Program-made: the position numbers and the translations under genes | Shown here: one piece after another, positions 1 to 5,370 of the stretch | Layout: each line of letters starts with the position of its first letter | Numbering within the stretch: the first letter of the stretch is position 1 | Assembly: GCA_025966215.1 (NCBI GenBank) | Contig: JAOPVM010000119.1 | Coordinates: forward strand, 1 to 7,722 | From: Klenkia sp. | GTDB lineage: Bacteria; Actinomycetota; Actinomycetes; Mycobacteriales; Geodermatophilaceae | Direction: 5' to 3' | Length of the DNA: 7,722 nucleotides | The notes under the pieces: generated by a model | Seen by the model: the letters and a program-made list of their open reading frames with translations, nothing else | What the model was told of the DNA's origin: nothing | Databases searched by the model: none

Positions 1-298
1 CACGGTCGCCGACGACGCCGCCGGGGAGGCCGACCAGGCGACGACGGCGGCGCACGAGGCCGAGCAGGCCGCCGCCCAGGCGCGCCGCGGCCGGGACGAC
101 GCCGATCGCCGGGTCACCGAGCTCGAGGCCGCACTGGAGGCCGCCCGGGAGCGGGCCGGCACGGCCGCCGCCGACGTCACCGAGGCCGAGGCCGCTGCGG
201 CCCGGGCCGAGGAGGACCGGGCCACCGCCGCGCACGAGGCCGAGCGGGCCGCGCGGCAGCGGGACCGGGCCCAGCAGGCGGTGGACGAGCTGTCCTGA
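1..298 (+). CDS. C-terminal part of an Ala/Glu/Arg-rich coiled-coil protein
   Basis: The frame is open from the left edge (codons starting at position 2) to a TGA at 296-298, giving about 98 residues with no start inside the window. The composition is almost entirely Ala, Glu, Arg, Gln and Asp, with no Pro and only two Gly pairs or singles, as expected for a long alpha-helical coiled coil. A segment beginning AAHEAE occurs twice, 60 codons apart, and the DNA itself repeats there (50-65 and 230-245). The third codon position is uniformly G/C, which supports real coding. I cannot assign a family. It lies 100 bp upstream of phaC on the same strand, so a granule-associated (phasin-like) role is conceivable, since phasins are Ala-rich helical proteins. 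Generic coiled-coil proteins look the same, so that is only inference. Confidence 0.7.
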   Translation, partial: TVADDAAGEADQATTAAHEAEQAAAQARRGRDDADRRVTELEAALEAARERAGTAAADVTEAEAAAARAEEDRATAAHEAERAARQRDRAQQAVDELS

Positions 299-309
299 CG
301 GCCCCCGGG

Positions 310-337
310 TTGCCGACCGACCCGTACGGGGCAGGAT
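310..337 (+). promoter_or_regulatory. Possible sigma70-type promoter of phaC-phaZ
   Basis: TTGCCG (310-315) and CAGGAT (332-337) are separated by 16 bp, a fair match to actinobacterial -35 and TANNNT -10 boxes. They lie in the 100-bp gap before phaC and would give a leader of roughly 50 nt. A perfect palindrome, CCCGTACGGG (321-330), sits in the spacer and could bind a repressor. The -10 lacks the first T, so this is a weak call. Confidence 0.3.
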
Positions 338-398
338 GTGACCCACAGCACTCACCCGTTCGGACGGATGAGACGGCCGATCGTGCGGAGACCCACAG

Positions 399-2180
399 AT
401 GACGACCAGCCAGCGGCGCACCCGACCGGAGACCACCGTGGCCGAGCCCGCGGAGCAGCAGTCGGACCTGGAGCTCGTCGAGGCGGCCATCGAGGCGCTC
501 ACCGGCGCCCTGCCGGTCGCGCTGAGCCCCACCCAGGGCCTCGCCGCGGCCCGTCGGCTGGTGGGCACCGTCGTCCGGCAGCCCCGGGCGCTGACCAAGC
601 GGGGCGTGGACCTCACCGGGCAGCTGGCCCGGATCGCGGCCGGCACCTCCGACATCGCCCCCGACGGCAAGGACGCCCGCTGGAAGGACCCGGCCTGGCA
701 GACCAACCCGCTCTACAAGCGGGTCGGCCAGTCCTACCTGGCGTGGAACCGCGCGGTGCACGGCGTCGTGGAGGACCTCGACCTGGACGAGAAGAGCAAG
801 CTGCGCGCGCTGTTCCTGCTCAAGCTGGTCACGGAGGCGGTGGCCCCCACCAACACGCTGGTCGGCAACCCGGCGGCACTCAGGCGGGCCCGCGAGACCC
901 GCGGCAGGAGCCTGGTCGACGGCGCGCGGCACGCCCTCTACGACGTGCGCAACAACGGCGCGATGCCCTCGATGGTCGACTCCCGGCCCTTCGTCATCGG
1001 CGACACCATCGCGGCCACCCCGGGCGCGGTGGTGTGGCGCAACGAGATCGCCGAGCTCATCCAGTACTCCCCGAGCACGGGGAAGGTGCACGAGCGGCCG
1101 ATGCTGGTCATGCCGCCGCAGATCAACAAGTACTACGTGCTCGACCTGGCCCCCGGTCGCAGCATGGTCGAGCACCTGGTCGCGCACGGCCACCAGGTCT
1201 TCATGCTCAGCTGGGCCAACCCGGGCACCGACACCCCCAAGGACACCGCCGCGGGCTGGGACTACGACTCCTACGCCCGCACCGCCCTGGAGGCCTCCGA
1301 CGTCGTCCGGGAGATCACCGGCGCGCCGGACATGAACCTGCTGGGTGTCTGCGCCGGCGGCATCACCGCGGCCGGACTGCTGGGTCACCTGGCCACCGCC
1401 GGGGACCAGCGGTTCGCCAGCATCACGTTCCTGGTGACCCTGATCGACTTCCAGGTGCCCTCCCAGGTGGGCACGTTCATCTCCAGGCCGGTGGTCGCCG
1501 CGGCCGGCCGCAAGAGCCGCAGCGACGGGGTGCTCAGCGGCCGCGAGCTGGCCCGGGTCTTCGCCTGGCTGCGGCCCAACGACCTGGTCTGGAACTACTG
1601 GGTCAACAACTACCTGATGGGCAAGAACCCCCCGGCCTTCGACGTGCTGGCCTGGAACGCCGACGCCGTGGACCTCCCGGCCGCGCTGCACGGGGACTTC
1701 ATGGACATGGCGCAGACCAACTCGCTCACCCACCCCGGTGAGCTGCGGGTGCTGGGGACGGCGGTCGACCTGGGCCGGGTGACCATCGACAGCTACGTGG
1801 TCGGCGCGGTCACCGACCACATCTGCCCGTGGCGGGCCTGCTACCCGGTGGTCGACCTGATGGGCGGCTCGGTGGAGTTCGTGCTCAGCAGCCAGGGCCA
1901 CATCCAGGCGCTGATCAACCCCTCGGGCAACCCGAAGGGCTCCTACCGGACCACCGACGGCGACGACCCCGCCCGCGGTTCCGACGACAGCGCCGGCAGG
2001 CCCACCGCCGACGAGTGGCTCGAGCGCGCCACCGAGCACCCCGGCTCCTGGTGGGACCACTGGGTGCAGTGGCTGGAGCCCCGCTCGGGGGAGAAGAGGA
2101 ACGCCCGTCGGAAGCTGGGCAGCACGGCCCACCCGCCGATCGAGGACGCCCCGGGCAGCTACGTCCGGGCGAAGGTCTGA
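399..2180 (+). CDS. phaC: Polyhydroxyalkanoate synthase, single-subunit (class I-like)
   Basis: This 593-residue enzyme polymerises (R)-3-hydroxyacyl-CoA into PHA at the surface of storage granules. The PhaC N-terminal domain begins around residues 92-100 (DARWKDPAW) and runs to about 265. An alpha/beta-hydrolase domain follows. The lipase-like box GVCAGG places the nucleophile at Cys318. Asp473 (in VTDHICPW) and His501 (in SSQGHIQ) complete the triad. These match Cys319/Asp480/His508 of the Cupriavidus necator enzyme, and the Asp-to-His spacing of 28 is identical. The C-terminus has the family's typical HPGSWWDHW, LGS and APGSYV segments. The length is usual for class I (about 590). The start is ATG with GGAG at 387-390, 8 nt upstream. 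phaZ begins 2 nt after the stop. There is no PhaE or PhaR partner nearby, consistent with a one-subunit synthase. Substrate chain length cannot be read from sequence alone. Confidence 0.96.
   Translation: MTTSQRRTRPETTVAEPAEQQSDLELVEAAIEALTGALPVALSPTQGLAAARRLVGTVVRQPRALTKRGVDLTGQLARIAAGTSDIAPDGKDARWKDPAWQTNPLYKRVGQSYLAWNRAVHGVVEDLDLDEKSKLRALFLLKLVTEAVAPTNTLVGNPAALRRARETRGRSLVDGARHALYDVRNNGAMPSMVDSRPFVIGDTIAATPGAVVWRNEIAELIQYSPSTGKVHERPMLVMPPQINKYYVLDLAPGRSMVEHLVAHGHQVFMLSWANPGTDTPKDTAAGWDYDSYARTALEASDVVREITGAPDMNLLGVCAGGITAAGLLGHLATAGDQRFASITFLVTLIDFQVPSQVGTFISRPVVAAAGRKSRSDGVLSGRELARVFAWLRPNDLVWNYWVNNYLMGKNPPAFDVLAWNADAVDLPAALHGDFMDMAQTNSLTHPGELRVLGTAVDLGRVTIDSYVVGAVTDHICPWRACYPVVDLMGGSVEFVLSSQGHIQALINPSGNPKGSYRTTDGDDPARGSDDSAGRPTADEWLERATEHPGSWWDHWVQWLEPRSGEKRNARRKLGSTAHPPIEDAPGSYVRAKV
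2171..2175 (+). promoter_or_regulatory. Ribosome binding site fixing the GTG start of phaZ
   Basis: GAAGG lies inside the last codons of phaC, 7 nt before GTG 2183. The phaC stop (2178-2180) sits between the two, so a terminating ribosome could re-initiate directly on phaZ. This decides for the GTG at 2183 over in-frame starts far upstream, which lie inside phaC. Confidence 0.55.
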
Positions 2181-2182
2181 GG

Positions 2183-3031
2183 GTGGCGCGCACCGCACAG
2201 GCCCGCAGCCGCCCCGGCGCCCGCACGATCGAGGTCGCCGGGTACTCGCTGCGGGTCCGGGTGGAGAACGCCGGCGCCGGGCGGCCGTTGCTGCTGGTCA
2301 ACGGCATCGGCGCCACCGGTGACCTCTTCGACGCCTTCCGGGGGCACCTGGGCGAGCGGGAGACCATCTCCTTCGACGCCCCCGGCGTGGGGAAGAGCTC
2401 CACCCCGACCTACCCGCCGACGATGAAGAAGCTGGCCGGCGTGGTGGCCGAGCTGGTCCGCGCGGTCGGTCACCAGCAGGTCGACGTGCTGGGGCTGTCC
2501 TGGGGCGGGGCGCTGGTCCAGGAGCTGGCCCGCCGGCACCCCGACGTCGTCCGGCGGCTGGTGCTGGCCGGCACCACCCCGGGCTGGGTGTCGCTGCCCG
2601 GGCGGCCCGCGGCGATCAGCATCCTGGCCTCGCCGATGCGGTACTACTCCCCGGGCTACCTGACCCGGGTCGCCCCGACGCTCTACGGCGGCGGCATCCA
2701 GCACCACCCCGACCTGCTCGGCGAGCACGCCGCGCAGCGCTCGGCGCACCCGCCCACGCCCTACGGCTACCTCTGCCAGCTCGCCGCGCTGCGCCGCTGG
2801 TCGAGCCTGCCCTGGCTGCACCGGCTGGAGATGCCGACGCTGGTGCTCGCCGGCGACGACGACCCGATCATCCCGCTGGCCAACGCCCGGCTGATGGCCT
2901 CCCGGCTCCCGCACGGCGAGCTGCACGTCGTCCGCGGCGGGGGACACCTGTTCCTGTTCACCCACGCCGACCGGATGGCCGGCGTGGTGCGGGAGTTCCT
3001 GGACTCCGCAGCCGACCCTCAGGCGCCGTAG
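2183..3031 (+). CDS. phaZ: Intracellular poly(3-hydroxyalkanoate) depolymerase (alpha/beta hydrolase)
   Basis: This is a 282-residue alpha/beta hydrolase resembling the intracellular medium-chain PHA depolymerase of Pseudomonas. That enzyme degrades stored polyester to hydroxyacids. Shared landmarks are LLLVNGIGA near the N-terminus, FDAPGVGKSSTP, the nucleophile elbow GLSWGGAL (Ser106), SPMRYYSPGY, LYGG, AGDDDPIIP (third Asp, Asp227) and GGGHLFL (His255). The positions correspond to Ser102/Asp221/His248 of Pseudomonas putida PhaZ with nearly the same spacing. There is no signal peptide, so it acts in the cytoplasm on granules. The frame is open upstream to 1829, but that part is out-of-frame phaC sequence, so the GTG at 2183 with its own ribosome site is the real start. 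It is almost certainly co-transcribed with phaC. A related esterase or lipase activity is the main alternative, but the motif match is extensive. Confidence 0.9.
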   Translation: MARTAQARSRPGARTIEVAGYSLRVRVENAGAGRPLLLVNGIGATGDLFDAFRGHLGERETISFDAPGVGKSSTPTYPPTMKKLAGVVAELVRAVGHQQVDVLGLSWGGALVQELARRHPDVVRRLVLAGTTPGWVSLPGRPAAISILASPMRYYSPGYLTRVAPTLYGGGIQHHPDLLGEHAAQRSAHPPTPYGYLCQLAALRRWSSLPWLHRLEMPTLVLAGDDDPIIPLANARLMASRLPHGELHVVRGGGHLFLFTHADRMAGVVREFLDSAADPQAP

Positions 3032-3969
3032 GACTCCAGCCGGGACACCAGGAACTCCACGGCGGCGTCGCTGTCGACGCCGTCGGCCACCTCGACGGCG
3101 GTGTCCGCGGTGCTCACTGCACGCAGGTCGGTGAGCGTCTGGCCGCGGGCGGCCCCCAGCGTGGTGCCGACGACGACGTCCCGGCGGGTGGTGCCCAGGG
3201 TGCCGGGCACGATCGCCTCGGTGAGGGCGAGCGCGTCGTGCACGCACACCCCGGAGATGCCGTAGCTGTCGCGGGCGGCGTCCAGGTACTGCTGCAGCAC
3301 CGCGGCCGCGGTCGCCCCCACGCGGCCCCCGTGCGTGCGGAACCGCTCGATGCCGGGCTCGGTGAGCACGGTGGGCAGCGTGACGTCCAGCCCGACCATG
3401 GTCACCGGCAACGGGCTGGTCAGCACCGCGTGTGCAGCCTCCGGGTCGGCCCAGGCGTTGAACTCCGCCGCAGGGGTGACGTTGCCGCCCCGCGCCGCCG
3501 AGCCGCCCATCCAGACCACCCGGCCGATCCGGGTCGCGGCCTCGGGGAAGACCGCGAGCAGCAGCGCGAGGTTGGTCAGCGGGCCGATCGGGGCCACCGT
3601 GACGGTGCCCGGTTCGTGCGCCATCAGCAGCTCGGCCAGCGCGACCACGGCCGGGCGCGGGTCGACGGCGGCCGGACTCGGCTCGAGCTCCACCCCGCCC
3701 ATCCCGGCCGCGCCGTGCACGTGCCCGGCCCGCTCGGGCAGCGGGTGCACCAGCGGTCCGGCGGCGCCGACGGCGACGGGCACGTCGGAGCGGCCGGCCA
3801 GGTGCAGCACCCGCAGCGCGTTCTCCGTCGTCTGCGCCAGCTCGACGTTGCCGTGCACCGTCGTCACCAGCTGCAGGTCGACCTCCGGGCTGGCCAGGGC
3901 CAGCAGGACAGCCAGCGCGTCGTCGATGCCGGGGTCGGTGTCGCTCACCAGGGGGATGCGGTCGGTCAC
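3019..3969 (-). CDS. Inosine/uridine-preferring nucleoside hydrolase
   Basis: This 316-residue enzyme would cleave the N-glycosidic bond of ribonucleosides to base plus ribose in purine/pyrimidine salvage. The hallmark DTDPGIDDALA occupies residues 10-20, giving the Ca-binding Asp12, Asp16 and Asp17. HGN follows at 39-41. Asn163, Glu169 and Asn171 lie in GGNVTPAAEFNAWADPEAA, and VHDAL supplies His244 and Asp245. These line up with Asp10/14/15, Asn39, Asn160, Glu166, Asn168, His241 and Asp242 of the Crithidia enzyme, so the active site looks complete. Base preference cannot be told. I chose GTG 3969 because it puts the first beta strand in the usual place. The frame is open to 4035, but the extra 22 residues are Arg/Gly/Pro-rich and unlike the family. 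No Shine-Dalgarno sequence is visible, and a CAGGCT at 3978-3983 could serve a leaderless or near-leaderless start. The 3' end overlaps phaZ by 13 bp, tail to tail. Confidence 0.93.
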   Translation of the reverse strand: MTDRIPLVSDTDPGIDDALAVLLALASPEVDLQLVTTVHGNVELAQTTENALRVLHLAGRSDVPVAVGAAGPLVHPLPERAGHVHGAAGMGGVELEPSPAAVDPRPAVVALAELLMAHEPGTVTVAPIGPLTNLALLLAVFPEAATRIGRVVWMGGSAARGGNVTPAAEFNAWADPEAAHAVLTSPLPVTMVGLDVTLPTVLTEPGIERFRTHGGRVGATAAAVLQQYLDAARDSYGISGVCVHDALALTEAIVPGTLGTTRRDVVVGTTLGAARGQTLTDLRAVSTADTAVEVADGVDSDAAVEFLVSRLESYGA

Positions 3970-4057
3970 GGGAGGACAGCCTGCCGCACGGTGCCGGCCA
4001 CGGGGTCGGCCGGGCCCCCTCGTCACTCGCGACACGCCAGCCCCACGCGTCGCGTCC

Positions 4058-4074
4058 CGGGGTCACCGACCCCG
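4058..4074. repeat. Perfect inverted repeat (7-bp arms, 3-nt loop)
   Basis: CGGGGTC and GACCCCG flank ACC. The element encloses one GGTCAC copy and lies 89 bp upstream of the nucleoside hydrolase start. There is no T-run on either side and no gene ends here, so an operator is more likely than a terminator. Confidence 0.35.
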
Positions 4075-4078
4075 CCGA

Positions 4079-4098
4079 CCGCGGTTTCCGCGGTTTCC
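4079..4098. repeat. Short tandem repeat, two copies of a 9-bp unit
   Basis: The unit CCGCGGTTT occurs twice in a row and is followed by CC. It is the most T-rich patch in this GC-rich gap. Function is unknown; it could be an activator site or chance. Confidence 0.4.
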
Positions 4099-4278
4099 GG
4101 GCCCAGGGGTCGACAAGTGACCGGATCCCGAGGGGGGTCACCGGCCCGCGACAGGCGTTGCGCATCGGTTCGGTCACGCGGGCTCCCGAGCGTGTCCGCG
4201 GTGGCCGATCACGGGAGTCCCACGCGTCACTCTCGTCCCTGACCGGAGCTCCTCCCCGGCTCCGGCCCACTCCCGCCC

Positions 4279-4283
4279 AGGAG
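4279..4283 (+). promoter_or_regulatory. Ribosome binding site of the gene at 4291
   Basis: AGGAG stands 7 nt before ATG 4291. A second ATG at 4297 would be 13 nt away, so 4291 is the favoured start. It is the best Shine-Dalgarno match I noticed in front of any start in the window and supports the unrecognised gene being real. Confidence 0.6.
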
Positions 4284-4290
4284 ACAGACG

Positions 4291-5370
4291 ATGACGATGA
4301 CCGCGGTCCCCGTCCCCACCACGCTCGTGCTCGACGCCCTGCCCGCCCTCTCCCTCACCTCCATCGACACCGACGTCGCGTTCCTGGAGCCCCGCGCCGC
4401 CCACGCCCGCACCGCCGTCAGCCGCGCCGCTGCCGGTGAGCCCGTCGCCCGCCGGTCGGAGGTGAGCGACCTCTGGGCCGCGCTGGAGGCATCGGCCGAC
4501 CCCCGGGTGCCCGCACCGTCCCGGTTCGCCGGCCTGCTGCAGACCCTGGTCGGCTGGCTGCGCCGGCGCTGGCTGCAGCTCGGCTCGTGGGGCGCCGGTC
4601 CCCGGGGCGAGCACCTGGCCTGGGGGGGACGCCGGTACGCACCGCTCCGGCCGAGCGCCCCGGAGCTGCGCCACCGCGCCCCGGACGACGACGACCCGGT
4701 GCCGATGCGCGAGCTCCCGAGCACGCCGACCACCGCACCCCGGCCGCGGCACGACGGAGCACTGCGGACGACGTCCCTGCAGGCACCGCACGTGCTGCTC
4801 GGCCGCCGGGCGCCGGTGGTGGCCCCGGTCGCCGCCCCGGTCGCCGTCCGCCCCCTGCCGCCGCTGCCCTACGCCCACCGGAGCACGTCGGTGGTGGTGC
4901 GACCCGTCGGCGAGGACCGCTCGGTGCCCCGCTCGGTGCGGTCGGGACTGCGCACGGTGAGCCGGACCACCCGGTCGGTCCTTAGTCTGGCTACGTGTCC
5001 AGCCCCGCTTTCACCACCCGACCCGAGCTCGCCGGCACGTTCGGGATGGTCGCCTCGACGCACTGGCTCGCCAGCCAGGCGGGCATGGCCACGCTCGAGG
5101 CGGGCGGCAATGCCTTCGACGCCGCCGTCGCGACCGGTTTCGCCCTGCACGTCGTCGAGCCCCACCTCAACGGCCCGGGGGGCGAGGTCCCGATCCTCTT
5201 CGCCCGCGGCGGGAGCGGGGCAGGCGCGGGGCAGCCCGTCCTGCTGTCCGGTCAGGGGGTCGCCCCCGCGACCGCCACGATCGACGCCTTCGAACACCTG
5301 GGCCTCGAGCTCGTCCCCGGCACGGGACTGCTCGCCGCCACCGTCCCCGGTGCCGTCGGCGCCTGGCTGA
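4291..5370 (+). CDS. Unrecognised basic, proline-rich protein; true 3' end uncertain
   Basis: I do not recognise a family. The frame starts at an ATG with a good ribosome site and keeps strongly G/C-biased third positions up to Val230 (codon 4978-4980). Residues 1-75 look like an ordinary soluble region. Residues 79-100 (RFAGLLQTLVGWLRRR onward) are hydrophobic and basic, possibly an amphipathic membrane-contacting helix rather than a clean transmembrane span. After that comes Pro/Arg-rich, probably disordered sequence with a DDDD cluster (132-135) and an APV-rich stretch (174-186). From 4981 codon bias collapses (CTT AGT CTG GCT ACG TGT) and the frame stays open to 5370 only by running out of frame through the GGT-like gene for 376 nt. 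The biological product probably ends near residue 230. A one-base indel upstream of a TAG at 4983-4985 would give about 231 residues. Confidence 0.5.
   Translation: MTMTAVPVPTTLVLDALPALSLTSIDTDVAFLEPRAAHARTAVSRAAAGEPVARRSEVSDLWAALEASADPRVPAPSRFAGLLQTLVGWLRRRWLQLGSWGAGPRGEHLAWGGRRYAPLRPSAPELRHRAPDDDDPVPMRELPSTPTTAPRPRHDGALRTTSLQAPHVLLGRRAPVVAPVAAPVAVRPLPPLPYAHRSTSVVVRPVGEDRSVPRSVRSGLRTVSRTTRSVLSLATCPAPLSPPDPSSPARSGWSPRRTGSPARRAWPRSRRAAMPSTPPSRPVSPCTSSSPTSTARGARSRSSSPAAGAGQARGSPSCCPVRGSPPRPPRSTPSNTWASSSSPARDCSPPPSPVPSAPG
4983..4988 (+). promoter_or_regulatory. -10 box of a leaderless promoter for the GGT-like gene
   Basis: TAGTCT fits TANNNT and ends 6 nt before GTG 4995, so transcription would begin at or next to the start codon. 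No purine-rich ribosome site lies upstream of the GTG, which agrees with leaderless initiation. No clear -35 box is visible; GTGAGC at 4957-4962 is too far away for a standard spacer. Confidence 0.5.

Larger units (their letters stand above)
3964..4177. repeat. Cluster of five GGTCAC motifs in the divergent control region
   Basis: GGTCAC or its complement occurs at 3964-3969 (overlapping the nucleoside hydrolase start codon), 4061-4066, 4117-4122 (inverted), 4136-4141 and 4172-4177. Flanks share a loose S-GGTCAC-S-G pattern. The copies at 4117 and 4136 form an inverted pair 13 nt apart. By eye there are only about ten copies in the rest of the window, so the density here is high. A regulator-binding role is inference. 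Confidence 0.3.
3970..4290. other. Divergent intergenic region between nucleoside hydrolase and the gene at 4291
   Basis: These 321 bases contain no convincing gene: frames crossing it lack ribosome sites and their translations are Arg/Gly/Pro-rich. It must hold the outward promoters of both flanking genes, but I see no strong -35/-10 pair on either strand. It contains four full GGTCAC copies and a fifth at its edge, a 7-bp-stem hairpin (4058-4074) and a 9-bp tandem repeat (4079-4098). A 10-bp direct repeat, CCCACGCGTC, occurs at 4042-4051 and 4219-4228. The last 12 bases carry the ribosome site of the next gene. Confidence 0.6.

Noticed and set aside
338..1741. A 467-codon plus-strand frame beginning before phaC
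   Set aside because: It is a shadow of phaC in another frame: Arg/Gly/His/Pro-rich and without motifs.
1829..2182. An N-terminal extension of the depolymerase frame into phaC
   Set aside because: This part is out-of-frame phaC sequence and lies before the ribosome site. The hydrolase fold needs only the sequence from GTG 2183.
177..2198. A 673-codon open frame on the minus strand opposite phaC
   Set aside because: Its translation is Gly/Ala/Arg/Val/His-rich with no family motifs, and it mirrors phaC. Long antisense frames are expected in high-GC DNA, where stop codons are rare.
3970..4035. A longer nucleoside hydrolase starting at 4035
   Set aside because: The extra 22 residues are Arg/Gly/Pro-rich, and the family begins a few residues before the DTDPG motif, which fits GTG 3969.
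2159..4270. A 703-codon minus-strand open frame across phaZ, the nucleoside hydrolase and the intergenic gap
   Set aside because: It crosses three unrelated regions and reads as low-complexity Arg/Gly/Ala/Pro sequence. phaZ and the nucleoside hydrolase have complete active sites in other frames.
4174..4878. Minus-strand open frames opposite the gene at 4291 as the real gene there
   Set aside because: Their translations are low-complexity, and they have no counterpart to the good ribosome site and G/C third-position bias of the plus-strand frame at 4291.
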